From Acanthamoeba sp. SK_2022b (taxonomy: Eukaryota; Discosea; Longamoebia; Acanthamoebidae): a stretch of DNA of 64,000 nucleotides. The stretch is from assembly GCA_027943245.1 (NCBI GenBank), contig JANDJZ010001729.1:25006-89005 (forward strand). Direction: 5' to 3'. Below the pieces are notes generated by a model. It saw only the letters and a list, made by a program, of their open reading frames with translations, ran no database searches and was not told the origin of the DNA. A program made the position numbers and the translations under genes. Positions 46,197-58,277 of this stretch are shown piece by piece; position 1 is the first letter of the stretch; the number at the start of each line of letters is the position of its first letter.

Positions 46197-46722
46197 CTTA
46201 TTGTGTGGGTAGTGAAAGACTTGCGTCTCGATGACCTCTTGTTGTTCTTCTTGGTGGTTGTTCTGGGTGGGCAAGCGTGGGGAAACTTCGATATCACAGG
46301 GAAGCTGTGTGATTGGTGGACCAGCGGGGCTTTAAGAGGTCCGTGCCAACTCGTTCCTTCAGGATTTCCTCCATTCCCACTGTTGGCCAATCGCCTAATC
46401 GATCCCCACCACAGCCTGATAAATTAAATATTAATTAATTTAACTCATCATGAAAAATTAACAATAAATACAAACGCAGGCCAGGAACGTGTTGTTTTGT
46501 GCGTCTTATTGTACAAACCACGAAAGCGAGCGAGAAGCGGAGGATTAACATTTGGGAGGCTCTAAGGGGGGGATCAAAGGTGGTTGTCGTCTAAAGTGTC
46601 GGGAACGCGCGTTCGCCCGGTTTTGTGGCTGTGATCGAGGGGGAGGGGAGAGTGGGGCGTAGATGGATGACGATGGAGTTGGCATTGGTCGCGAGGGCAC
46701 TGTCTGGAAAGCTTCGTCTTAC
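46197..46722. other. intergenic between glycosyltransferase start and PP2C-like stop
   Basis: AT-rich tract near 46415-46480; otherwise nothing recognisable. It should hold the glycosyltransferase promoter and the 3' end of the phosphatase gene (both minus strand). Confidence 0.5.
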
Positions 46723-48875
46723 TTACTCGACGACGCCCACCCTCACCAGCACGCACGTAGAGTGGTCCATCTTGCCGAGGAACTTGGGGTCCCTCTTCTT
46801 CGACCTGTTTTCCCACACCCATCTCAGCACGCACGACATTGGAGGGATGATTGAGGGGGTAGGAGCTCCCTACCTGGCGTCGGGCATCCTGGCAGTCGGG
46901 TGCTCCTCCATCCACTTCCTGCTGTACTCGGTGACCTGCCGTGGATGCCACAGGTGCGAGAGGTGAGGTTTGTGTGCTGGACGAGCACAGGGAGGATTCG
47001 ATTGCGGGGAGGGAGGGGGGGCACACGGTACCTCGTAGGCGTGTTCAAGCAAAACTGTGGCGAACTGCTCCAGGGGCACAAACCGGACCTTGCTCTCGGC
47101 CTCGCTTTCGCTGCTGCTGCTGCTGCCGTCGTCGTCGTCGTCGTTATCGTCGTTATCGGAAACCACGAGCCTGTCGGCGATGAACTTGCATCGGTACTCG
47201 TCCTTGGCCTTCTCCGCTTGATCCGTTTTCGCTGCGAGAGAACCGACACACATCAACACCAGCCCGAGCACACAACACAACGGAGCTGCTGGCAGGCCCA
47301 AGGCATACCTTGTTCCCATTCGTCGGCGTCAATGCCGATGTCCCTGCAGGGCACGTTCAGTTGTTGAGGGTCGAGGTTGTCGTAGACGCCGTCCGAGCAG
47401 ATCATCACGATGTCGCCCTCATAGCAGAGGCTGGTGAACAGCCCCAGGTTCCTCAGGTCCGCGCTGCCTGCATGACGTTGCGGACGCGCATGAGCGTCGT
47501 GCGTGTGAGCCACAAGCGCGCAGGCGATATCGTCAACGGTCGGTTGCGTGTACCGTCCTTGCCCACGTAGGGGCCCAGCCTGCCGCCAGGGTCGTTCACG
47601 TTCGTGACGCTGGCCGGAGGTCGGTTGCCCCGCGTGATGTCGGTCACCTTCCCCGTCTTGGCGGAGATGTGGAAGGCCTTGCAGTCGCCCACCGAAGCGG
47701 CCACGAAGATATAGGGCGCATCCTGGTCCTCGAGCTTGAGGAGCACACCGCCGAGGAGCGTGGTCGTGCCAGTCTCCCAGATGTCGTTGATTCCACGCTA
47801 CGCATACAGACACATAGCACAGCACAGCACAGCACACGGCCACCATGTCAACGTGGAGTGCATTGCCAGCACATGGGAAAAGGAGTTTGGTGTGGAGGAG
47901 AGGGCACCTTGAGCGGGGCCTGTAGGATGCGGGTGTGGGCTTGCATGAAGGCCTTGACGAGACACTTTCCGGCCTTGCGCACGCTGTCGATGCGGGGCAG
48001 CTTGCTCTTCATGTAGTCCTGGAACACAGTGGACGCTATCCGGGCAGCCTGGAGGCGTGGTATGCGGTAGGAACGCGCTATGGTGAGGCAGGAGACGTAA
48101 GAAGGCGAGGGCACAGACGTACCTCGAGCGGCTTCGGTCCCCAGTTGCAGCCATCCGCAACGGCGAAGATGACGTTCTTGGAATCGAAGGCCTCGAAGCT
48201 GTAGGTGTCGCAGATGGGGTCACCGAGCTTGACGCTCTCCTCGTCGCTGGGGTCGCCCACTTTCCTGTAGGAGTTGGAGTGAGGATTTGCTAATCATCGT
48301 TGCCGGCACAGCAATTGCTGCAGGCGCTACTTGAATTTGGTCATGGGGGAGAGTACTTGGGCTTCATGGGGTAGGAAGAGATAGACTTGGCGAAGATGAA
48401 ATTACCATCCTTCTTGCTCTCACCGTCGACGGAGGGACCCAAAAGAATGCCACGACCTTTGGGTTTCTGTAACATTCATCCGATTAAAAGGCCTTCAATC
48501 TCAAGTAGACAGCAACGGTTGTCTTTAACGGGCCGGAAGGCAGAAATAAGAACAATAAATCACCGTCGCATGAGCTCTTGCGCATGCAGCTAACGTTCTT
48601 CAAATGAGTAATTGGGGAAACTAAATGTTGGAGGGCCATACCGCGGGAGCGACCACGGCAGTATCAGGGTTGAGCTCAGGATTGTTCTTGAAGACGGCGT
48701 CTAGATTCTGCAGCTCTTTCTCGAACACCTTCTTAGCCGATTCAATCTTGGTCTCCTGCTTGGTCGCCTCATCTTCAGAGGTAGCCTCGGCGTTGGTCTC
48801 GCTCTCGCTCTCACTTTCCTCGTGCTTGGTGTCCTCCTTGTCGCCCGAACGGAAACACGCGGCCAGCATCGACAT
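46723..48875 (-). CDS. PP2C-like (PPM) phosphatase domain protein
   Basis: ATG 48873-48875; TAA 46723-46725; about nine exons. The N-terminus is very acidic (ESESESETNAEATSEDE), followed by GRGILLGPSVDGESKKDG. PPM motifs appear in order: ICDTYSFEAFDSKNVIFAVA then DGCNWGPKPLEAA (metal-binding Asp-Gly), IFVAASVGDCKAFHI, and MICSDGVYDNLDP (the second Asp-Gly with Asp after three residues). An acidic insert (DNDDNDDDDDGSSSSSESE) separates the core from a C-terminal piece ending KMDHSTCVLVRVGVVE, where canonical PPM enzymes have DN-x-T/S. D-H-S-T here replaces D-N, which may weaken the metal site. Substrate is unknown. Distant homologues exist in other protists by my recollection of PP2C-like proteins. 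Confidence 0.72.
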
Positions 48876-49882
48876 CTTCCTTCTCGATTAAATCGAACAA
48901 AATTGGTTGGCTCTCGCACTACCTCGCTCGCTTTTTCCAATCCCTCGTACTCAGTTAAGAGGCGTTCGAGACTGCACGTTAAGGGAACGAGAGAATGATG
49001 GAACCGGGTCCGTCGTCTCTGGTTAATAGTTGTGGATTGGTGCCGTCGCCAGCAATTATTTATCGCGCAGTCTTTATTTGTGTGGATACAGATGACCGCA
49101 TAATGAACGTTCCGAACGGTCACGAACAAACATCAAAACCCGCGGGCGTCATTTCACTTTGCTTGGGGATAGCATGCCAGCGATGAGAACGCGGCCCGGC
49201 GGCGCGTTGTCTGAATGTTTTGTGCTCGGGCAATTCCCGGACGATCCCGAGTGGCGGGGGTTGGCCTGCTTTTTTTCGAATCGGGGTTATTTTTTGGAAC
49301 GTTTGTTTTGCTCGTCCAACCACAGCAGGCACCCCAGGGCTTGTGAAGCTGTTTTGATCAAAGCCCTTGTTGCTGTTTTTCCCCCCTTTTCTTTGATAAT
49401 TTGGGATGATGTGATGTTGTTCTGGAAAGTAAAGCCAGGGACTTTGGCAGATCTTGGGCAGGACTGCCTAATAGTCACTTAGGCAGAGTGAACTAAGCAC
49501 ATAAAACACAACAAAAGAGGATGTGGTGGCAAACAACATGTTGCTTGGTGGTTCCTTGCTTTGGCATTCAACTTTTTGTTCTCTCTGATCCATTCTTTGC
49601 CTGATGGTTCATGTGTACTCTTCTCAGAAGGCTTAAGGAATTCAAACCCAGTCCCCTGCATTGTCATCACAGGGCCTGTCAAGAAGTGAGAGTTCTGTAC
49701 AAGCTCATCACACCCTGCAAACTCTTCAGGACTGTGACTGCATAACTGCCCAACCATCAGACTAACAGCTTTCCAGAGTACAGTTGGGGGAACTTGTCTT
49801 TTCCCATGCCATTTATCTCAGAGAAATTGAAAAATAATCTTGCGGGAGAGAAAACAGACAAAAAGTTGCTCGGACAAGAAGA
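48876..49882. other. 1-kb AT-richer intergenic region
   Basis: Lower GC than flanking genes. A minus-strand frame at 49479-49757 is open for 92 codons but has no recognisable motif. I see no RNA gene or repeat that I can defend. The last part should hold the TRMT61A promoter. Confidence 0.5.
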
Positions 49883-51704
<1,822 letters not shown>

Positions 51705-51809
51705 TTTATGTTTTTTTTAATCAAAAAAAAAAAAAAAAAAAGAGTGAGAAAAAACGCATCTTTATCTCGCTGTTGCTATGTACATTGGCGCTGCTCTCGT
51801 TGCTTGCCC

Positions 51810-52343
51810 TTACTTGACGGTGGCCTTGGCCCGGATCTTGTCCTCAACGTCAGCGAGAGAGAGATCGCCCACGCCGGAGGCCTGCACGGGCAGGCTCATG
51901 CCAGCGCCCCACTGGTCGACCTGTCGCTTGACGCCCTTGGAGAACATGCTCGCGACCATGCGCTCCTTTGTCGAAGGGCCGTGATCGGGGGCCCAGAGCA
52001 GGAAGACCAGGCGTGAGCGTATCACACCGTCGGAGTGGGCGCGCCACGGTACCTGCGCCACGGTCATGCGACACTGGTCGCGCGGAAGACTGGCCACGAG
52101 GCTGTCCCAGGTGGCCGGCACGCTCGAAGAGGGAGCGATGCCCTCGAGCGAAGAGACGACGTCGATGGTGAGCGTGGACTCGGAGCCCTCGACGAACTTG
52201 AGCGTGCAGAAGGGAACGTAGAGAGAGGACAGGTCCTCTTGGTCTGCGGCAGTGCCGTAGTCGTAACGGCGGCTGATGGCCTTGACGACTTGCTGCACGT
52301 CTGTGGTGAGGTGGACTGCGCCAGATCCGGATGTGATGGACAT
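51810..52343 (-). CDS. ADF-H domain protein (cofilin/coactosin-like), single exon, 177 aa
   Basis: Actin-depolymerising-factor homology fold. ATG 52341-52343; TGA-reading stop at 51810. A single open frame of 177 residues, close to one ADF-H domain (about 140-150) plus a short C-terminal tail. Recognisable blocks are TWDSLVASLPRDQCRMTVAQ, and SRLVFLLWAPDHGPSTKERM followed by VASMFSKGVKRQVDQWG, which corresponds to the F-x-x-W-x-P-D-x-A-x-x-K-x-K-M-x-x-A/S-S core plus the actin-binding helix. N-terminal SITSGSGAVHLTTDV lacks the usual Ser-3 phosphosite pattern of cofilin. Whether it binds monomeric or filamentous actin cannot be told. Confidence 0.75.
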   Translation of the reverse strand: MSITSGSGAVHLTTDVQQVVKAISRRYDYGTAADQEDLSSLYVPFCTLKFVEGSESTLTIDVVSSLEGIAPSSSVPATWDSLVASLPRDQCRMTVAQVPWRAHSDGVIRSRLVFLLWAPDHGPSTKERMVASMFSKGVKRQVDQWGAGMSLPVQASGVGDLSLADVEDKIRAKATVK

Positions 52344-53689
52344 GATGGATGTTGTCTGTGAGTCTTGACTGTCTAGCGCGCAGTGGTTGTTGTGAGTTCT
52401 CGGCCGTTATGCCGGCGAAGTTTATGAGGAGGCATCGTTCAAGGAAGCCAACCCCTTCCACCCCTCACCCAACGAGGCTGCATTCGATGAAAGATAGTTA
52501 ACGGAAAAGAAAAAAAGAAAAAAAAGAAATAACCGCACAAATTATGCAATAAATAATGATAATAGAGCAAAATTAAAGGTAGGTCGGACATCCACACGCT
52601 CCATCCCACACCCAACCCTTGGCATTACGGTGTAAGGAACGGTCATCAACGCGTTACGCCAGGCCATGCACGCCCCCGAGGGGACGCGCAGGCGCTGTGT
52701 GCGCAACGCAGCACTTCGCGCTCAGGAGCGAGGGACAGGAGTCATCATCCATACCCAGTGGGCTCGTCTTGTTTAAGGGATACAAGACTATAGACTCAAT
52801 ACTATGGAATATGATCCTGAAGAGTACGGTCTACCACTCTTACCATAGCCCCGCCCTACTTGAAGGCCGCTCCCCACCAGCACCCAGCCATTATGGTTCA
52901 CCGGAGCTTGGCGGAGTTTCTGACAGTCGCTAGCAAAGGAGCTTTGTGGGAAGGGCGGCGTGCGCTCAAAGAGACCGCCCACGTAGGATTGGTTGTGGGT
53001 CGGTCAACGAAGCACAGGCAACCCAGCTCTTTGGCCTTTGGCTGCCATTGGCCAAGTCTGTTTTTGTAGACACTCAACGTGCTGGCAAAAGGGTACAAGA
53101 AGGAACTGCTACATGATCCTTGTTTTCTTTGCTTTCTTCTACCACAGAACACTACATACTCTCATCTACACCAACTTGTCTCCTCACCTCATTCTTGCGC
53201 TCTTGCCATTGCCATTGTAGCCAAGCTACATGCCTCCCTCCTTCAGCTTCATGCACCATGACTGACTTTGGTGCTGTATAGATGAGGTGCATTCACAAGA
53301 GGTACACATTGATAATCATCATATTGTTATGCTCCCTGGCTGGGGCTCCAATCCACAATGATGCAAGGTTAGGCATATTCTATGCTGGACCCTGTTGAGT
53401 GAGGAGGGGCAGGTATCCCTGGCCCTGACTCATCACACAATGAGGCATGAGGGCTCTTCATTCTCATGCTTAGTGTGGTGGGATAGGCCACTGGGCATGA
53501 TTTGGGCACCACCCTCACAGTGACTGTGTGGAGAAGACCCAGGCTGCCTTCTCTCCTCATTTCAATGAAGGCGGGCCACCCCCTGATGCCAGGGGGCGGG
53601 TGGATGGCGCTGGTGTGGAATTCCAAAAATGAAAGAATAAAAATTGATTTTTGATGCGACTTTCTTCCATAAATGGTATGTTAAGGCCT
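52344..53689. other. intergenic region with first copy of a 150-bp repeat
   Basis: No supportable gene. It includes A-rich tracts at 52500-52575, the repeat copy at 52748-52906 and then a lower-GC stretch to about 53640. Open frames here (for example minus 52898-53152) have no motif. Confidence 0.5.
52748..52906 (+). repeat. dispersed repeat, copy 1
   Basis: A stretch of about 120 bp starting atccatacccagtgggct and ending with ctacttgaaggccgc matches copy 2 at 54784-54936 with only a few substitutions and small indels, in the same orientation. Beyond that the copies share only an accggagc end. Confidence 0.85.
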
Positions 53690-53744
53690 TTTTTTCAGGA
53701 CAACGTGCCGCGCACCACAGCCAATTCAGGGCCGCCACTCCTCG

Positions 53745-53940
53745 AACGCCGGTGGGTCCACCCTGCTGGTACCTCGTCGGCCTGGAGAAGGTAGGTGCGC
53801 TCCAGGGTCTTGACCTGGAAGCCGCCCTTCTTGCCCTTGGGCACGTCGATCTCCTCCACGTCGGCCAGCGGAATGGTCCAGATGCTCGGCCTCGAGGCGC
53901 AGAACCTTCTGTTGGTGATGATCGCCTCACCACCGTGCCA
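53745..53940 (-). pseudogene. isolated PH-domain-like exon fragment
   Basis: A minus-strand frame reads ITNRRFCASRPSIWTIPLAD then VEEIDVPKGKKGGFQVKT and ERTYLLQADE, followed by a good donor (gtacca). The strand pattern and RTYLLQAD resemble the middle of a PH or GRAM domain. No partner exon follows within a plausible distance, because the adjoining sequence is the TOR fragment. It looks like an orphaned gene piece. Confidence 0.5.
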
Positions 53941-53989
53941 CGTTATGGGTCATGTGTTGTTTATGAGTATCTAACTATTATAAAAATCA

Positions 53990-54783
53990 CGTCAACGAAC
54001 AGAGTTCACCAAAAGGGGCACCAGCCGTGGTAGCACTCCGCGTCCAACGTACGTCGCTCCATCTTTGAGCCAAACACGAAGCCGCTGACCACTTCCCCGA
54101 TTGAGGCAGCAACCTCGTCGGCAGGGTCCACGCTCGCCTCCTCCGCTGATCAAGCTTGAGCTCGTCGCCGGTTCCTGGCCCGAGGGCGCCTTCTGCAGCA
54201 GCAGCCGCCAATTGATGAGCGGGCCGTGCACGAAGGCCTCGAGCACCGCGATCACGCTGTCCTTGTTCTCCCTGCGGTCGCCGTGGAAACCTGCAAAAGT
54301 GAGCGGGAGTCAAGTTGGGGGGGGGGGGAGTGGTGGTGCTCGCGGCTCACCTTAGCACGCGCATGACGTTCTCGCCCATGCAGCGGAAGTTGCCCTCGAA
54401 GCCGGTGACCTCCAATCGCTCAGATCAGCATGCGCGTGAGCCGGAAGGGTATCTTCTCCTTGTGCTAGTCGCGCATCATGGCCACCTCGAAGCAGTCGCC
54501 AAAGTCGATGTGTGTGATCTTGCATGTTGGACGGGTGGCGGTCGCCCAACCCCAGGAAGTAGCCCACCGTGGACATGACCGCCAGGGATCGCGTGTAGTT
54601 GGTCCGCCGGTCGAGCCACACCTGAGCCCCCCCCCAATGCGGAGCCCAAGCGAGCGTGAGCCAAGTGGGGCCTCGGGCCCAGTGGCCCACTGACAGGGCA
54701 GCGTACCTCGGAGTTGGGGCTCTTGAGCCAGAGGACCTGGTCGAGGTCGTCGCCCTCGGTCTCGGCGATGCCGGCCTCGAAGA
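53990..54783 (-). pseudogene. TOR kinase catalytic-domain fragment, inactivated
   Basis: Minus-strand pieces match the TOR PI3K-like kinase domain: [16 protein letters not shown], intron, [75 protein letters not shown] and NKDSVIAVLEAFVHGPLINW. At least four lesions are visible: a small deletion with frame change after DRHPSN, an in-frame TAG after AMMRD, a TGA after RMLI, and another frame change before LEVTGFEG. No FATC domain follows, and the upstream kinase lobe stops at the repeat at 54784. Introns are retained (for example after SPNSE), so it is a DNA-level copy and not a processed retrocopy. Conserved residues persist between lesions, which suggests a young event. An intact TOR gene should exist elsewhere. 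Confidence 0.82.
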
Positions 54784-54936
54784 TCCATACCCAGTGGGCT
54801 CTGCTTGTTTAAGGGATACAAGACTATAGACTCAATACTATGGGATATGATCCTAAAGAGTACGGTCTACTCCCACTAGGGTGGCCCTACTTGAAGGCCG
54901 CCCTTGGGCCCGGCGCACCGAAATGTGGACCGGAGC
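54784..54936 (+). repeat. dispersed repeat, copy 2
   Basis: Same 120-bp core as copy 1 (52748-52906), including gtttaagggatacaagacta. Its left end joins TOR-derived sequence precisely after the codons for [13 protein letters not shown], marking a breakpoint. Confidence 0.85.
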
Positions 54937-55233
54937 AGAAACCCCGTAAACGCAGTCATCCCGTCCCAAGTGGTGGCTTTCACATACCAGCACAAAAGCG
55001 CCATAAATGCATCACTTGCATGACCACAACGACTGGATACTCATCAACGTGGAAACCTTTCATCACGCTGCTTGCTTTTGTTATGTTTCTCGTTCAGTCT
55101 CACAGGACAGGGAAGGAGCGAGGAACGAGGCGAAAGCAACTTGCTTGTTTTTTTAGAGTACACCAAATAAATAAAGTATTTAAAAAAAGGGAGGGGGACA
55201 GGAGAAGAAGAAGAGAGCTGGGGCCACGCAAGT
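54937..55233. other. intergenic before the tandem RasGEF stop
   Basis: No gene visible. Contains AAATAAATAAA near 55166, on the plus strand. Confidence 0.45.
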
Positions 55234-56227
55234 CTACTTGGGCAGGCGGGCCTTCAGCGCGGCCACCTCATCCTTGAGCGAAGCGATCTGCGCATTCGAG
55301 GCCGCCTTGAACTCGTCGATCTCCTTGCGTAGGTCCTGCACCAGCACCTCCTGTGCGGCCAGAAACAAATAAAATAAAATGATTAAAATTAAAAAAGAAA
55401 AAAAGAAATGGTGTGCCGGCCTGGCTGGACGCACCTGGACGGACTGCCGGAACTCAGAGTCATCGAGGAACATGGAGAGGAGCTGGAGCTTGAGAGACTG
55501 CCTTTTGTCGATGCCCAACTCCTCGGCCGACTCGCGCGACCCCTCTCGCGAGGCCGAGATGCTGTTCTTCCACGAGCTCACCCTCGTCTTGCCCAGCGGG
55601 TCGTCCCTCGACTTGGGCGAGTGCATCGCTGCAGGCGCCACCACCCCGCCACGCCGTGTGAGTCGATCGATCGTTGGTGGGGGGGAGGGTGATTGGAGGG
55701 GAGGCGTCGACGCACGTTGGTCGCGGGCCGAGTGGACGGTCTGCTGGTCGTCGTACTCTTTGCCCAGGAGCTTGGCCAGCTTGGACGACGTGGTGCGCGA
55801 GAGGCCGGACAGGTTGGCGTTGGCCATCGCCGGCGAGCTCTTTTGTCCCTGTCCCTCGGCCTCGTCCTCGCCCTGCAGCTGCTGCATCGTCGACGGGCTC
55901 AGCGGCGACTGGAGCAGCCCACAGACAGGTTAGTGTGTGTGTTGTGTGGCCTGGATGAGAGAGAGAGAGAGAGAGAGAGAGGCTCTCTACCTTGAGGGTG
56001 GTCTTCTTGATGGGCTTGGTCTTCTCGGGCTTGATCATGAGCATCACGGTGGCCTCGTTGACCTGCTCGCTGGTCCACACCTCCTCCGATTCCATCCACT
56101 CCTGGATGAAGGGTACGGCCTCGAGGCAGTACAGGGTCTGCTGGTACTGCTGGATCTCCGCAATCGCCGTCGCCATGAGCGTACGCTTCTCGAAGTTGAT
56201 CAGACCCTGCGTTGTAGTTCGTTGTGT

Positions 56228-56288
<61 letters not shown>

Positions 56289-58217
56289 GCAGTGGCTACA
56301 CACGCGGGCACAAGGGAGAGGGTGTCGTACTTGGAGGAGCGCCGGGTGCTTGCTGTCGATGTCGACGAGGGTGTTGAGGTAGGCGTTGAGGTAGGGGAGG
56401 CACGGGGGCTGGACGTTGTGGAGCTTGTCCTGGAGCTTGGTGAAGTTGCCCTCCGTGAAGCCCTTGAGCTTGTTGAACGTGTTCTTTGACGACACTGCGC
56501 TCCACACGAACTTGAGCTTCTGGATGTCGGGCATCATCAGCGCCGACACGATCTCAACCTGGCGTGGCATCGCGGGTCAGTGGTTTGTCGACAAAGCGAT
56601 GTTAAGGGGGGGAGAGGGGGCTCGAACCATGGAGCTGAAGTTGTTGATGGTGAGACACTTCTCGGCGATCTTGATCCACTGGGTGACGTGCTGGGCGGCG
56701 GCCTCGATGGAGGGCTGCTTGACGACGTCGGTGGCGACCCAGAGGCGGGTGCGGGACTCGCGCTGGAGGATGGCGAGGATGTTGGGGGCGGCCTTGTCCT
56801 TGTCGGGGCCGGTCCAGGCCTGGTTGAGGAGCTCCCAGGGCTTGAGCTGGAGGAAGAGCTTCTGCTCGAGGAGGGTGAGCTGGCGGGCGATCTCCTCGGG
56901 GTGGTAGTCCATGAGGGTGGGGGAGCCGGTGAGGTTGGAGGGCAGGTAGGGGGCGGGGGGCTTGGACATCATTCGTCGCTCGACGGCCTCGCCACCCTCG
57001 CGCTGGCGCTGGATGGTGCGCTTGAGGGCCTGGCCGGGCTTGTCCATGCCGTCCTGGATCATGAGGTCGGCCAGGGCCTCGAACTTGTGGATGATGCTCG
57101 GGTCCGACTGGTCGTTGATGTACTTGTCGACCCAGTTCTTGGCGACGTTGAAGACTCGCAGGCGGATGGGGATGCGCTTGGCCGTGTTGTAGCGCTCGCG
57201 CAGCTCGGGGGAGGTGTCCTTGGGCCACGGGATGTTGAAGCGCATGACCAGCAGGTCGATGACCTCCTGCGCGGTGGTGAAGGTGCGGTAGGTCAACAGG
57301 AACGTGTTGACGAGCGACGGGTCGGGCCAGTTCTCGTGCGTGAGCCGTTCGAGCAGCTTCTCGATCGTGGCCGCCTTGATGGTGGGCCTCGCGCCTTCGA
57401 CCATCGCCGACACGTCGATATCGAACACCAGGTTGTCCTTGCTGTCGGGCGCGTAGAAGCGGTACCCGCTGATCTGCTCGAGCTCGCCAAAGTCCTCCTC
57501 CTCCTCCTTCTCCTCCTCGGCCGGGTGGGGCACCTGAGTGCCGGCCACGGGGCTCTTGTTCGCGTCCTCCTTGTCCTTCTCAGCGCGCTGATACGCAGAC
57601 ACAAAACAGATCAGAATGTTAGAAATGCACACGAGAAAATAACACTGCGTGTTTTGAATTCCGAGTTATATAGCAGACCGAGTAGTACCTTGCTCTTCAT
57701 GTTCTCGGTTCGCTTCTTGAGGAGGTCCTTGGACGAGGCAAAGATCTGCGAGGCCGAGGGCTTCTTCTTCTGCGGGGGCGCCATGTCCTTCGGCTCCAGA
57801 CGCGTCGACGCGGACTGCGACGTTGCCCCCCCCCCGATAGTATGTAAGCACACGCGCTACTCGACACGACACAGTGCCTGCCCTGATAGAACGGTGGCGA
57901 CTACGTACGTAGGTCTCGTTCTCCTCCCAGTACTCGACCTTGTTGAGCATATCCTGCAGCCAGGGCACGGCCTCGAGGCAGTAGGGGGTCTGCTGGTACT
58001 GCTGGATCTCGCGGATGACGGTCGAGATCTTCCTCCGCTTGTCAAAATTGATGAGGCCCTCGTCGGTGACGTAGTCCTTGTTGCCGTCCTCGATGAAGGT
58101 CAGATCCGTCAGGTACACGCCCAGGTAGGGAATGCACGGCGGGTCCACGCTGTGCAAGTGGTCACGGAACTACACCCCACCGCCGCCACCACACATCAGC
58201 ATCAAGTGTCGCGTGTG

Positions 58218-58277
<60 letters not shown>

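Noticed and set aside
52898..53152. Minus-strand 84-codon ORF near repeat copy 1
   Set aside because: No recognisable motif, splice context or coding bias, and it overlaps a low-GC intergenic region.
56580..58220. 546-codon plus-strand ORF opposite the RasGEF gene
   Set aside because: It is antisense to well-supported REM/CDC25 exons, crosses their introns, and consists of repetitive Leu/Val/Gly codons from GC-biased third positions.
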